Part shown: piece by piece, positions 8,132-15,196 of the stretch
Layout of the letters: each line of letters starts with the position of its first letter
Numbering within the stretch: the first letter of the stretch is position 1
DNA from: Lachnospiraceae bacterium
GTDB taxonomy: Bacteria > Bacillota > Clostridia > Lachnospirales > Lachnospiraceae
Reading direction: 5' to 3'
DNA: 31,929 nucleotides
Assembly: GCA_900751785.1 (NCBI GenBank)
Contig: CAADSM010000105.1
Span: 1-31,929, forward strand
Program-made: the position numbers and the translations under genes
The notes under the pieces: model-generated
The model's input: the letters and a program-made list of their open reading frames with translations, nothing else
Databases searched by the model: none
Told to the model about the DNA's origin: nothing

Positions 8132-8281
8132 TAACAGTTCAGCCATGCAGCTCGAATCCGCTGCTTTGCAGCTTCTATTTGCTGTGGGCGTCTGCCCTAT
8201 GCCAGGATAGATGGGGACAGACATATACAAACAAGCTTGTATGTCTGTTCCCATATATCACGGCGCATGGCTGAACTGTTA
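8132..8281. mobile_element. MITE-like palindromic element with TA-flanked terminal inverted repeats
   Basis: A 150-base element bounded by perfect terminal inverted repeats: ACAGTTCAGCCATGC, flanked by TA, at the left (8132-8148) and its exact complement, again flanked by TA, at the right (8265-8281). Internally a second hairpin pairs about 8211-8230 with 8237-8254, and a small one (GCTGC/GCAGC) lies near 8161-8173. There is no ORF inside. TA-flanked short inverted repeats are typical of MITEs mobilised by Tc1/mariner-IS630 type transposases; that origin is inferred and no transposase is present. Confidence 0.6.
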
Positions 8282-8311
8282 CAAGCAATCTGAAGTTTGT
8301 AAATAAAAAAG

Positions 8312-8340
8312 TTGACAAACGGGAAATTTTATATTAGAAT
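8312..8340 (+). promoter_or_regulatory. Sigma-A promoter of the SleB-type hydrolase gene
   Basis: TTGACA (8312-8317), a 17-base spacer, then TAGAAT (8335-8340). An AT-rich leader of about 100 bases follows before the start codon. Confidence 0.85.
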
Positions 8341-8445
8341 AGCCTCCGTAACATTTTTGTAATATTTGTAATAAATGCGAAAACAACTACATATATTCTT
8401 AAAGAGATATGTAAAGATATTGCAATAAGTTAAGAGGAGGAGTAT

Positions 8446-9093
8446 ATGAAACAATATAAAAACAGGCGGATCGTCATATCACTGTACGCCGCTGCAGCAA
8501 GTATGGTCATTCTCACAGGCTTTACAAGTCTTGCGGCGGAGAAGGATACGAAAGCCGGTCAGCCGGATGTCGTAAAGGAAGAAAGCGCGGAATGGAATGT
8601 TTCCGATATAGCGGGAGAGATCCATCAGGGTGTGCTGGAGGAGACGAAGGCAGCGGCTGAGGAAGCGCAGCTTGCTTACGAAAAGAAGCTTGAGGAAGAG
8701 AGAAAGGCTGCCGAGGAGGCTGCGAGGATCGCGGCGGAGAAGGCTGCGGCAGAAGCGGCAGCGCAGGCAGATAAGGAACTTCTTGCGGCCCTGATCTTTT
8801 GTGAGGCGGGAAATCAGCCGTATGAAGGACAGGTTGCCGTGGGGGCGGTCGTTATGAACCGAGTGGAGAGCGCTTCCTATCCGAACACGATCTCGGAGGT
8901 GATCTATCAGTCAGGACAGTTTACGCCGGCAATGACGGGATGGCTTGATTCAGTCCGGGCGAATGCCGGGTATACAGCATCCGCTATGCAGGCGGCAGAG
9001 GACGCGCTGGCGGGCAGCAGCCCGGTCGGAGACTGCCTTTACTTCAGCACAGGCGGCTGGGGCATGCAGATCGGAGATCACTATTTCCATTAG
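8446..9093 (+). CDS. Secreted SleB-type cell wall hydrolase with coiled-coil linker
   Basis: A predicted exported peptidoglycan-cleaving enzyme of the SleB/Hydrolase_2 family (lytic transglycosylase type). Order: N-terminal signal sequence (about 1-31, ending near SLAA), an acidic linker, a Glu/Ala/Lys-rich coiled coil (about 63-110), then the catalytic domain (111-215). The domain start, LIFCEAGNQPYEGQVAVGAVVMNRV, contains the conserved glutamate (E120), and VIYQSGQFTP is another family block. The C-terminus ends shortly after GMQIGDHYFH, as in other members. The ribosome binding site is AGGAGG. It is more likely a vegetative or sporulation-linked wall enzyme than the germination SleB itself, which has a peptidoglycan-binding domain that is absent here. 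Confidence 0.92.
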   Translation: MKQYKNRRIVISLYAAAASMVILTGFTSLAAEKDTKAGQPDVVKEESAEWNVSDIAGEIHQGVLEETKAAAEEAQLAYEKKLEEERKAAEEAARIAAEKAAAEAAAQADKELLAALIFCEAGNQPYEGQVAVGAVVMNRVESASYPNTISEVIYQSGQFTPAMTGWLDSVRANAGYTASAMQAAEDALAGSSPVGDCLYFSTGGWGMQIGDHYFH

Positions 9094-9194
9094 GCTGCAG
9101 TCTGTGGTATACTGACAGACAGTTGGGAAACAACAGTATACTGCAGGACCATTGAGAAACAGCAGAAGAGAAAACTTGAAGGAGGAGCAGAAGG

Positions 9195-9686
9195 ATGGAA
9201 ATCAGGATTAGAGCATTTGAGGAAGCAGATACGCGGGAGTCGGTGGAGATATGGAACCGGGGCGTAGAGGACGGCGAGGCATTTCCCCAGCTTGAGCTGC
9301 TGACAGAAGAGACGGGAAAACAGTTCTTTGAAGAGCAGTCCTATACAGGGATCGCGTATGACGCTGAGAATGGGGAGATCGCTGGGCTGTATATCCTCCA
9401 TCCGAACAATGTGGGGCGGTGCGGCCACATCTGCAACGCCAGCTACGCGGTGAGAGCAGATCTCCGCGGACAGCATATCGGCGAGAAGCTCGTCGAGCAC
9501 TGCATGGCAAAAGGAAAAGAACTCGGTTTCCGGATCCTTCAGTTTAACGCAGTAGTCAGGAGCAACACTTATGCACTGCGGCTTTATGAGAAGCTGGGAT
9601 TTGTCCAGCTGGGGATCATCCCGGGCGGCTTCCTGATGAAAGACGGACATTACGAGGATATCATTCCTCATTATCACGTGTTATAG
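9195..9686 (+). CDS. GNAT-family N-acetyltransferase
   Basis: A cytoplasmic 163-residue enzyme expected to transfer acetyl from acetyl-CoA to an amine. The acetyl-CoA-binding motif A is RADLRGQHIGEKLVEHCM (87-104), with RGQHIG as the pyrophosphate-binding loop. Motif B lies around NTYALRLYEKLGF (C-terminal third), typical of GNATs. The substrate cannot be deduced. The start is supported by GGAGGAG upstream. It lies 101 bases after the SleB-type gene and is followed by a 42-base palindrome (9726-9767). Confidence 0.92.
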   Translation: MEIRIRAFEEADTRESVEIWNRGVEDGEAFPQLELLTEETGKQFFEEQSYTGIAYDAENGEIAGLYILHPNNVGRCGHICNASYAVRADLRGQHIGEKLVEHCMAKGKELGFRILQFNAVVRSNTYALRLYEKLGFVQLGIIPGGFLMKDGHYEDIIPHYHVL

Positions 9687-9725
9687 AGAATATATATTTC
9701 TTATAGAAGAAAAGAGAGATAAATT

Positions 9726-9767
9726 TCAGGGGCAGATGTGACTCGCGTGAGTCACGTCTGCCCCTGA
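9726..9767. repeat. 42-base palindromic stem-loop
   Basis: The two arms TCAGGGGCAGATGTGACTCG and its near-complement pair over nearly the whole length, apart from two G-T type mismatches. It lies between the convergent GNAT and small membrane-protein genes and may terminate transcription, but no long U-tract follows. The ends (TCAGGG...) resemble those of the large palindrome at 12931-13015. Confidence 0.8.
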
Positions 9768-9798
9768 TCAAGAATATCTATTTCCCGACAGCCCTTTT

Positions 9799-10161
9799 TT
9801 AGATCACGATCGCATGGACGATGTGGATGAGCACCAGCGCGCACAGAAGTATGGAGAGCCGTCTGTGCAGTTTCTTCCATACTGCGGCCTGCATCCGCCC
9901 GCGGAAGAATGAGAGGACCAGAAGGATCAGAAGGCAGAGCCAGGCAATCTTTCCGCTGATCATGGCCGGACCGCTGCCGGCGAGGATCCCATGGATGAGA
10001 GAGGTTATGAGCAGCAGTACGCCGTATATCGTATGAGGTCGGAGTATGCTGCGAAGGAAGGGGCGTTCCTTTGCAGCGGCGCTCCGTTTAAGCGGCATCA
10101 GGATGCACAGCAGAAGAAGCAGGATGGAAATAAGGATCATCAGTTTGTTGAGTAATATCAT
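9799..10161 (-). CDS. Small four-helix membrane protein with paired histidines, cytochrome b-like
   Basis: A 120-residue protein with four hydrophobic helices. Histidines occur as two pairs spaced 14 residues apart: H43 and H57 at the two ends of helix 2, and H99 and H113 at the two ends of helix 4, plus H116. The H-x13-H spacing in two helices is known from di-heme membrane cytochromes (cytochrome b, ferric reductase type). A minimal b-type cytochrome or related redox protein is therefore inferred, but the exact family is not recognised. A strong AAGGAGG ribosome binding site precedes the ATG. The promoter and a perfect inverted repeat in the leader suggest a dedicated repressor. Confidence 0.85.
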   Translation of the reverse strand: MILLNKLMILISILLLLLCILMPLKRSAAAKERPFLRSILRPHTIYGVLLLITSLIHGILAGSGPAMISGKIAWLCLLILLVLSFFRGRMQAAVWKKLHRRLSILLCALVLIHIVHAIVI

Positions 10162-10187
10162 ACAGCCTCCTTGTCTGAAAATAGTAT

Positions 10188-10203
10188 GTTAGTTATGACT
10201 AAC
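10188..10203. promoter_or_regulatory. Candidate operator: GTTAGTTATGACTAAC
   Basis: A perfect 6-bp inverted repeat with a 4-base centre, just downstream of the -10 element (10206-10211) of the small membrane-protein gene and so covering its likely transcription start. The form resembles a MarR-type site; the regulator is unknown and not adjacent. Confidence 0.55.
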
Positions 10204-10205
10204 CA

Positions 10206-10234
10206 ATAATACAGGAAATGGGAGGAGTTGTAAA
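10206..10234 (-). promoter_or_regulatory. Sigma-A promoter of the small membrane-protein gene
   Basis: Minus strand: TTTACA (10229-10234), a 17-base spacer, then TATTAT (10206-10211). Confidence 0.8.
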
Positions 10235-10257
10235 GTGTTTTTTCTGTTTTCCGGAGA

Positions 10258-10284
10258 TTGACATTTTTTTTGTTTTGTTATAAG
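10258..10284 (+). promoter_or_regulatory. Probable promoter of the lipoprotein gene
   Basis: TTGACA (10258-10263) followed by TATAAG (10279-10284) with a short 15-base spacer. A perfect inverted repeat begins at the next base, at the expected transcription start. Confidence 0.55.
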
Positions 10285-10308
10285 TTATTCTTACGTGTGT
10301 AAGAATAA
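10285..10308. promoter_or_regulatory. Candidate operator: 10-bp perfect inverted repeat
   Basis: TTATTCTTAC (10285-10294), loop GTGT, then GTAAGAATAA (10299-10308). It abuts the probable -10 of the lipoprotein gene, so a bound protein would block initiation. No U-tract follows, so a terminator is unlikely. The cognate regulator is not identifiable here. Confidence 0.55.
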
Positions 10309-10355
10309 GAAACTGAAAGACGAGACAAGGATTGTCAGAGACAGGAGAATACGGA

Positions 10356-11570
10356 ATGCAAAGAATAAAGAAAGCGGTAAAATACGGTGTGGTACTCGCT
10401 GCGGCGCTGTTTCTTGCCGGCTGCAGTGAAGGACAGAAGAGCGATGTGCAGACAGACCGGCAGGAGGATGTGCAGGAGGACGCCGGTGCAGGGTATGACC
10501 TCCCCATTGATGAGGAGGAACGCGAAGAAGCAGAGCAGGAGTGCGCCGCAATGCTGGAGCTTGTGAAGGAGATCTATCAGGAAGCTGTGGGAACAGATGC
10601 AGGCAGAGTGCTGACAGCGGACGAAGCGGAAGCGATGGCCGCCATGATCGCCGGGCAGGGTGATCCGGTGACGACGTTCGATATTTATCAGGATATGAAA
10701 AACTACGAAGCGATGGATGCTTTTCTCCTTGACTGTGAAAACGGAAGGAGCGGCGAGATCACAGAATACGAAGTCTATAAAGACGGGAGCATTGGAAGGA
10801 AGAAGTTCGTCTGTGACGGGGAAGAGCTGTATGTCCTGTCAGTGACGGCGTCATGGCGGAGCGGGGATGCGAAGGCCATGGGAGAGATGTCGTATGCGAG
10901 GGCAGAAGAGTGGGATTATACGGAGAAGGGATGGTTTTTCTATAAGCTGTGCACGCCGGGGTATCCGGAGGTGACAGAGGTGCTCTACTCCAACGCCATG
11001 CTGAGGGTGAAGCCGTATGATGCAGAATGTGCGGAGATTTCCCGAAAATATCTGGAGCCGGTCGCCTATGAGGGGAACAACCTGCTCTGGTCGGACTGGG
11101 ATCCGGAGAATATGGCGGGGATCGATTACAACGGCCTGTTCCAGTATCTGTATGAGCTGGACAGCGGGGAGACATTTGACTCGTCCCTCTATACGGAAGG
11201 GATACCGGCGGAACAATTCGAAAGCCTGATGACAAAGTATCTGCCTGTGACGGCGGAACAGCTCAGGGAATATGCATCCTATGACGCTGAGTCAGGGACA
11301 TATGCCTGGATCGCTCTCGGGGTCGGGAACCGGACAAAGAGCGTGATCGATCTCTCAGAGCCGGAAGCAGTAGATGTTGAGGGAAATGGAGACGGGACGG
11401 TGACGCTGACTGTGGAGGCGGTAAGCGAGGGGACAATGGACGATGCGGTCCTGACTCACCGGCTTACGGTCCGGTTTACCGGCGATGGAGGAATCGTTTT
11501 CTTGGGAAATCAAGTGGAGGGAAATACGCTGGAGAAGATGCCGGAATACGTGTATCGGATCCAGGAGTGA
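10356..11570 (+). CDS. Lipoprotein of unknown function
   Basis: An exported lipid-anchored protein of 404 residues. The signal sequence MQRIKKAVKYGVVLAAALFL ends in the lipobox LAGC with C23 as the acylated residue. The mature part begins with an acidic Gln/Asp/Glu-rich linker (about 25-60) and continues as a mixed alpha/beta domain containing many Tyr, Trp and acidic residues; no catalytic motif is recognised. It may belong to one of the Lachnospiraceae-specific lipoprotein DUF families, but this cannot be confirmed. The ATG at 10356 is chosen over 10332 because AGGAG (10343-10347) is well placed and a proper signal peptide starts there. Likely regulated through the inverted repeat at 10285-10308. 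Confidence 0.9.
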   Translation: MQRIKKAVKYGVVLAAALFLAGCSEGQKSDVQTDRQEDVQEDAGAGYDLPIDEEEREEAEQECAAMLELVKEIYQEAVGTDAGRVLTADEAEAMAAMIAGQGDPVTTFDIYQDMKNYEAMDAFLLDCENGRSGEITEYEVYKDGSIGRKKFVCDGEELYVLSVTASWRSGDAKAMGEMSYARAEEWDYTEKGWFFYKLCTPGYPEVTEVLYSNAMLRVKPYDAECAEISRKYLEPVAYEGNNLLWSDWDPENMAGIDYNGLFQYLYELDSGETFDSSLYTEGIPAEQFESLMTKYLPVTAEQLREYASYDAESGTYAWIALGVGNRTKSVIDLSEPEAVDVEGNGDGTVTLTVEAVSEGTMDDAVLTHRLTVRFTGDGGIVFLGNQVEGNTLEKMPEYVYRIQE

Positions 11571-11587
11571 CCGCGGACGGTTATAAT

Positions 11588-11616
11588 TTTACACTTGCCC
11601 CAAAGTGTGCTATGAT
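11588..11616 (+). promoter_or_regulatory. Sigma-A promoter of nudC
   Basis: TTTACA (11588-11593), a 17-base spacer, then TATGAT (11611-11616), about 35 bases before the start codon. Confidence 0.8.
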
Positions 11617-11651
11617 AGACAGGAATCTTAGTTCAGACGGGAGAGATACAG

Positions 11652-12488
11652 ATGATACAGGATATTCAGCCGCATCACTATGATAACCAGTATAGGCAGG
11701 TTCCGCCAGACCGTGAGTGCCTTGCGCTGTACTATGAAGAGCGGAGTGTACTCATGAAGAGGACGGCGGAAGGGATTGAGTTCCCGAGATTCCGGGATCT
11801 GGAGCGGCTCAATGAGGAGATCTATGAGGATGCTGTTTATCTTTTTTCGATCGATGATGAGCGGTATTATCTGGTGCAGGAGATCAGCCGGGAGCCCCTG
11901 TCAGAGTTTGCGATGGAGAACACGGAGATCTTCCGCACGGCAGAACCGAGGTACCGGTCGTTTGCCGGGATCACGGGGTATCAGCTCTGCAGCTGGTATC
12001 GGAGCCGCAAGTACTGCGGACGCTGCGGCAGCCTGATGAAAAGGGACGAAAAAGAGCGCATGCTCCGCTGCGGGGAGTGCGGGAATATGGAGTATCCCAA
12101 GATCTGTCCGGCTGTCATCATAGGCGTGACGGACGGCAGCAGGATCCTGATGTCGAAATATGCGGGAAGGGCGTATAAAAAGTATGCGCTCCTCGCCGGC
12201 TTCACGGAGATCGGCGAGACCGCGGAGGAGACGGTGGCCAGAGAGGTCATGGAGGAGGTCGGTCTGAAGGTAAAGAATATCCGGTATTATAAGTCTCAGC
12301 CCTGGTCTTTCAGCGATACGCTCCTGCTGGGATTTTACTGTGATCTCGACGGAGACGGAGCGGTCACCCTGGACCGGGAAGAGCTGGCTCTGGCAGAATG
12401 GTTTGAGCGGGAGGACATCCCGGATACAGCGTCCACAGAGAGTCTGACAAATGAGATGATCATGAGATTTAAAAACGGTGAGGTTTAG
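11652..12488 (+). CDS. nudC: NudC-type NAD(H) pyrophosphatase / RNA deNADding Nudix hydrolase
   Basis: Hydrolyses NADH/NAD to NMN(H) and AMP; family members also remove NAD caps from RNA. The 278-residue protein shows an N-terminal domain, a four-cysteine zinc ribbon (C122, C125, C140, C143), and a complete Nudix box (G183 to G204: GFTEIGETAEETVAREVMEEVG). It also has the SQPWSF motif (215-220), which separates NADH pyrophosphatases from other Nudix enzymes. A promoter and a GGGAGAG ribosome binding site are visible. The hemerythrin gene starts 13 bases after its stop, so the two probably share a transcript. Confidence 0.95.
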   Translation: MIQDIQPHHYDNQYRQVPPDRECLALYYEERSVLMKRTAEGIEFPRFRDLERLNEEIYEDAVYLFSIDDERYYLVQEISREPLSEFAMENTEIFRTAEPRYRSFAGITGYQLCSWYRSRKYCGRCGSLMKRDEKERMLRCGECGNMEYPKICPAVIIGVTDGSRILMSKYAGRAYKKYALLAGFTEIGETAEETVAREVMEEVGLKVKNIRYYKSQPWSFSDTLLLGFYCDLDGDGAVTLDREELALAEWFEREDIPDTASTESLTNEMIMRFKNGEV

Positions 12489-12501
12489 GAGGTAACGGAC
12501 G

Positions 12502-12924
12502 ATGAGAGCAGAATTTGATGAAAGCCTTGTAACAGGCAATGAGATGATCGACGGGCAGCACAAGGAACTGATCGATAAGATCAACAAGCTGCTGGACAGC
12601 TGCGAGACGAGCAAGGACAAGGTCGTGGCAGTGAAGACACTGGACTATCTTGCGGATTATACAGAGTTCCATTTTGGAGAGGAAGAGAAGCTTCAGGAAT
12701 CCATCGGATACCCGGGGATCACTGAGCACAAGAAGGAGCATGACAAGCTCCGCCAGGTCGTTCAGGATCTGTACAACATGCTTGAGGAAGAGGAAGGACC
12801 GTCCGACGCGTTCGTGGAGCAGGTGAACAAGAATGTCATCGAGTGGCTCTACAGACATATCAAGGGATTTGACCGGTCTGTGGCTGAGTATAAGTTTATG
12901 AACGAGAGCAGCGAGAGGCTGTAA
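12502..12924 (+). CDS. Bacteriohemerythrin
   Basis: A 140-residue four-helix protein that binds oxygen at a non-heme di-iron centre. All expected ligands are seen: H20 (GQHKEL), H57 and E61 (HFGEEE), H76 and H80 (HKKEH), H119 (YRHI) and D124. In anaerobes such proteins are thought to sense, store or detoxify oxygen. It follows nudC by 13 bases with AGGAGG upstream, suggesting co-expression of a redox cofactor hydrolase and an oxygen-binding protein. A 40-bp stem-loop follows 6 bases after the stop codon. Confidence 0.96.
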   Translation: MRAEFDESLVTGNEMIDGQHKELIDKINKLLDSCETSKDKVVAVKTLDYLADYTEFHFGEEEKLQESIGYPGITEHKKEHDKLRQVVQDLYNMLEEEEGPSDAFVEQVNKNVIEWLYRHIKGFDRSVAEYKFMNESSERL

Positions 12925-12930
12925 ATATCA

Positions 12931-13023
12931 ATCAGGGACACAGTGAATTTCAATTGGGGACGTAGTAAAACTTAATTTTACTACGTCCCCAATTGAAATT
13001 CACTGTGTCCCTGATCGTTTTTT
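12931..13023. repeat. Perfect 40-bp stem-loop between convergent genes, likely terminator
   Basis: Bases 12931-12970 pair without a single mismatch with 12976-13015, leaving a 5-base loop (CTTAA). A T-run follows (13018-13023), so it can terminate transcription of the hemerythrin transcript; pepT ends at 13022 on the other strand. The length and perfection far exceed normal terminators. The arm can be read as two nested units, an outer one beginning CAGGGACACAGTG and an inner one beginning GGGGACGTAG. Confidence 0.9.
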
Positions 13024-14254
13024 ATTCTGCGGCAGGGCTCTCTGCGTAGAGCTTTACAAGCTCCAGCGCTATGCTGCACGCCGCATCCATGCCCTCGGCT
13101 GTGATGTGCTCATAAGGACCATGATACCCGTGCCCTCCGGTTCCCAGGTTGGGACAGGGGAGACCCTTGAAGCTGAGCTGTGCGCCGTCGGTGCCTCCGC
13201 GGATGGGGAGGATGAGCGGCTCAATGCCGGCCCGCCGGCAGGCTTCCTCAGCATTGTGAATCAGATGCATGCAGCCGGAGATGATCTCCGCCATATTGCG
13301 GTACTGGTCGGTGATGGCGAGTTCCACGGTCCCGCGGCCCCATTTGGCGTTCATCTGTGCGGCGATGGCGCGCAGAGTCTCTTTGCGCTGCTCGAACCTG
13401 CCGCTGTCGTGATCGCGGATAATATACCGGAGGACAGCCTCACCTACGTCTCCTTTCATGTCTGTGAGGTGATAGAAGCCCTCGTATCCGTCCGTGTTAC
13501 GGGGCGTTTCGCCTGCGGGCAGCAGGCTGTTGATCTCCATGGCGACGAGGGAGGCGTTGACCATCACATCCTTGGAAGAGCCAGGATGGACATTCACGCC
13601 GCTGATCCGGAACTCGGCTCTGGCCGCGTTGAAATTCTCATACTGGATCTCACCCTCCGTATCTCCGTCGAGAGTGTAGGCGAAGTCGGCGCCGAATGCT
13701 TCGAGATCAAAGTGAGCGGCGCCCATCCCGATCTCCTCATCCGGAGTAAAGGCGATGCAGATCGGCCCGTGAGGGATCTCATCTTCCATGATCCGCTCCG
13801 CCAGGGTCATGATCTCGGCGATTCCTGCCTTGTCGTCCGCGCCCAGGATGGTGGTGCCGTCGCTGGTGATCAGGGTGCGGCCTTTCAGTGACTTGAGATG
13901 CGGGAACATATCCGGCGACAGGACGCGCCCGCACGGTCCGAGGGGAAGTTCTCTGCCGTCATAGTCTTCGTGGATCACGGGAGTGATCCGATGATCGCAG
14001 AAGTCGGATACGGTATCCAGGTGCGCGATGAATCCGAGCGCCGGGCGGTCCTCATATCCCGGTGTGGGCGGGATGTGGGCGTAGAGATAGCACTGTGTGT
14101 CCACCTTCACGTCCGTGATTCCCATGGTGAAGAGCTCCCGGTGGAGATGCCAGGCGAGTTCGAACTGGCAGGCGGACGAGGGGACCGTACTGCTCTCCTC
14201 GTCGCTGGGAGTCCTTATAGCGGCGTACTTTAATAATCTTTCAAATGGTTTCAC
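13022..14254 (-). CDS. pepT: PepT, tripeptide aminopeptidase (peptidase T)
   Basis: A cytoplasmic di-zinc M20-family enzyme that removes the N-terminal residue from tripeptides. The 410-residue length matches. The metal ligands expected from E. coli PepT are present: H78 (AHLD), D140 (GADDKAG), E174 with the catalytic E173 (PDEEIGMG), D196 (TLDG) and H378 (GYHGPYEHI). The start codon appears to be GTG (14252-14254); AAGGAG lies 11 bases upstream inside the preceding gene. It overlaps the acetyltransferase gene by 14 bases, so translation is probably coupled. Confidence 0.95.
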   Translation of the reverse strand: MKPFERLLKYAAIRTPSDEESSTVPSSACQFELAWHLHRELFTMGITDVKVDTQCYLYAHIPPTPGYEDRPALGFIAHLDTVSDFCDHRITPVIHEDYDGRELPLGPCGRVLSPDMFPHLKSLKGRTLITSDGTTILGADDKAGIAEIMTLAERIMEDEIPHGPICIAFTPDEEIGMGAAHFDLEAFGADFAYTLDGDTEGEIQYENFNAARAEFRISGVNVHPGSSKDVMVNASLVAMEINSLLPAGETPRNTDGYEGFYHLTDMKGDVGEAVLRYIIRDHDSGRFEQRKETLRAIAAQMNAKWGRGTVELAITDQYRNMAEIISGCMHLIHNAEEACRRAGIEPLILPIRGGTDGAQLSFKGLPCPNLGTGGHGYHGPYEHITAEGMDAACSIALELVKLYAESPAAE

Positions 14255-14876
14255 TGTTGATCATACTCCTTATCTTCTGGTCTATCTTTTTATCCTTGAA
14301 ATAATATTCCCGGTCATGCTCTCCGATGCTGCGCAGGACACGGCACGGACTGCCGACAGCGACCACATCGGCGGGAATGTCCCTGGTGACGACGCTCCCG
14401 GCGCCGATGACGGTGTTGTCGCCGATCGTGACTCCGGGGAGGACGATCACGCCTGCGCCGAGCCAGCAGTTTCTTCCGATGTGAACGGGAGAATTATACT
14501 GATATGCTTTCTCGCGCAGTTCCGGGAGGATCGGATGTCCTGCCGTGGCGATCGTGACATTGGGGCCCAGCATGGTATAGTCGCCGACATAGATGTGCGT
14601 GTCGTCCACCAGAGTCAGGCTGAAGTTCGCATAGACCCCTTTCCCGAAATGCACGTGACGCCCGCCGAAGTTCGAGTGCAGGGGCGGTTCGATGTAACAG
14701 CCCTCCCCGATCTCTGCAAACATTTTCCTGAGAAGCTGTTCGCGCTTTCCGCCTTCAGAAGGACGGGTGGCGTTGTAATCATAGAGAAGCTCGAGGCAGG
14801 CAGTCTGCTCCTTCACGATCTCGCCGTCGTTCGGCAGATAGAGCTCCTCGCTGTGGAGTTTGTCGTATTCGTTCAT
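14241..14876 (-). CDS. Sugar O-acetyltransferase (maltose/galactoside acetyltransferase type, left-handed beta-helix)
   Basis: Transfers acetyl from acetyl-CoA to a hydroxyl of a sugar. The 211-residue protein has an N-terminal helical segment typical of the Mac/LacA group, then hexapeptide repeats (about 70-185). The catalytic histidine is expected at H114 in TAGHP. The later repeats include HIGRNCWLGAGVIVLPGVTIGDNTVIGAGSVV. The ATG at 14876 has AGGAGGAG just upstream, preferred over an in-frame ATG at 14906. Its end overlaps pepT by 14 bases. The natural acceptor sugar is unknown; a detoxifying role, as proposed for LacA, is possible. Confidence 0.94.
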   Translation of the reverse strand: MNEYDKLHSEELYLPNDGEIVKEQTACLELLYDYNATRPSEGGKREQLLRKMFAEIGEGCYIEPPLHSNFGGRHVHFGKGVYANFSLTLVDDTHIYVGDYTMLGPNVTIATAGHPILPELREKAYQYNSPVHIGRNCWLGAGVIVLPGVTIGDNTVIGAGSVVTRDIPADVVAVGSPCRVLRSIGEHDREYYFKDKKIDQKIRSMINSETI

Positions 14877-14911
14877 TGTCTCCTCCTGGTATTCAAAATT
14901 CTGCAACTATT

Positions 14912-14940
14912 ATTATACCTTTTTGCAGACAGAATGCAAA
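14912..14940 (-). promoter_or_regulatory. Sigma-A promoter of the acetyltransferase-pepT operon
   Basis: Minus strand: TTTGCA (14935-14940), a 17-base spacer, then TATAAT (14912-14917). Confidence 0.75.
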
Positions 14941-14945
14941 GAATC

Positions 14946-14974
14946 TTGACTTTTTATTCCATCTGTGATATTTT
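14946..14974 (+). promoter_or_regulatory. Probable promoter of the leader ORF and MATE gene
   Basis: TTGACT (14946-14951), a 17-base spacer, then TATTTT (14969-14974). It is divergent from the acetyltransferase promoter and leaves a leader of about 100 bases before the first ORF. Confidence 0.5.
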
Positions 14975-15079
14975 GACACGGTAATCATAGCGAATTGCCG
15001 CCGGGTAACGTCTTATTCCCTCCGTCAGGCCTTAGAAGGAGTGGAACAGGGCGTTTTTTGTTTGTAAGGAGGTTTTGGA

Positions 15080-15196
15080 ATGTTCAGAGAAATGAGAAGA
15101 AAACGACAGGAGCTTTCGGCAGGGCATATCAGAGGAAAAGAAGCCGCCGGGCTTGTGAAGCAGAAGGCAGAAGGAGGACAGGACAATGGAAAATAA
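15080..15196 (+). CDS. 38-residue ORF upstream of and overlapping the MATE gene
   Basis: A short basic peptide (starts MFREMRRKRQELS) with a perfect AAGGAGG ribosome binding site seven bases upstream. The ORF overlaps the MATE start codon by 11 bases, so translation may be coupled. The first dozen residues resemble, from memory, the N-terminus of NimA-like/pyridoxamine-phosphate-oxidase-fold flavoproteins; the rest does not, so this may be the remnant of such a gene after an internal deletion. Alternatives are a functional leader peptide or a genuine small protein. Confidence 0.5.
   Translation: MFREMRRKRQELSAGHIRGKEAAGLVKQKAEGGQDNGK

Noticed and set aside
8358..8372. Two TGTAAT repeats upstream of the SleB-type gene, considered as a WalR site
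   Set aside because: The known site needs the repeats 11 bases apart; here they are 9 apart.
9094..9194. Repeated GTATACTG sequences between the SleB-type and GNAT genes, considered as promoter or terminator
   Set aside because: No well-spaced -35 hexamer and no stem with a U-tract, so neither call is supported.
14097..14984. 295-codon plus-strand frame across pepT, the acetyltransferase and their promoter
   Set aside because: It covers two genes identified with complete active sites on the other strand and has no family match.
14991..15079. Leader before the 38-codon ORF, considered as a riboswitch for the MATE exporter
   Set aside because: It does not match the guanidine or other exporter-linked riboswitch motifs that I can recall; only weak pairing is seen.
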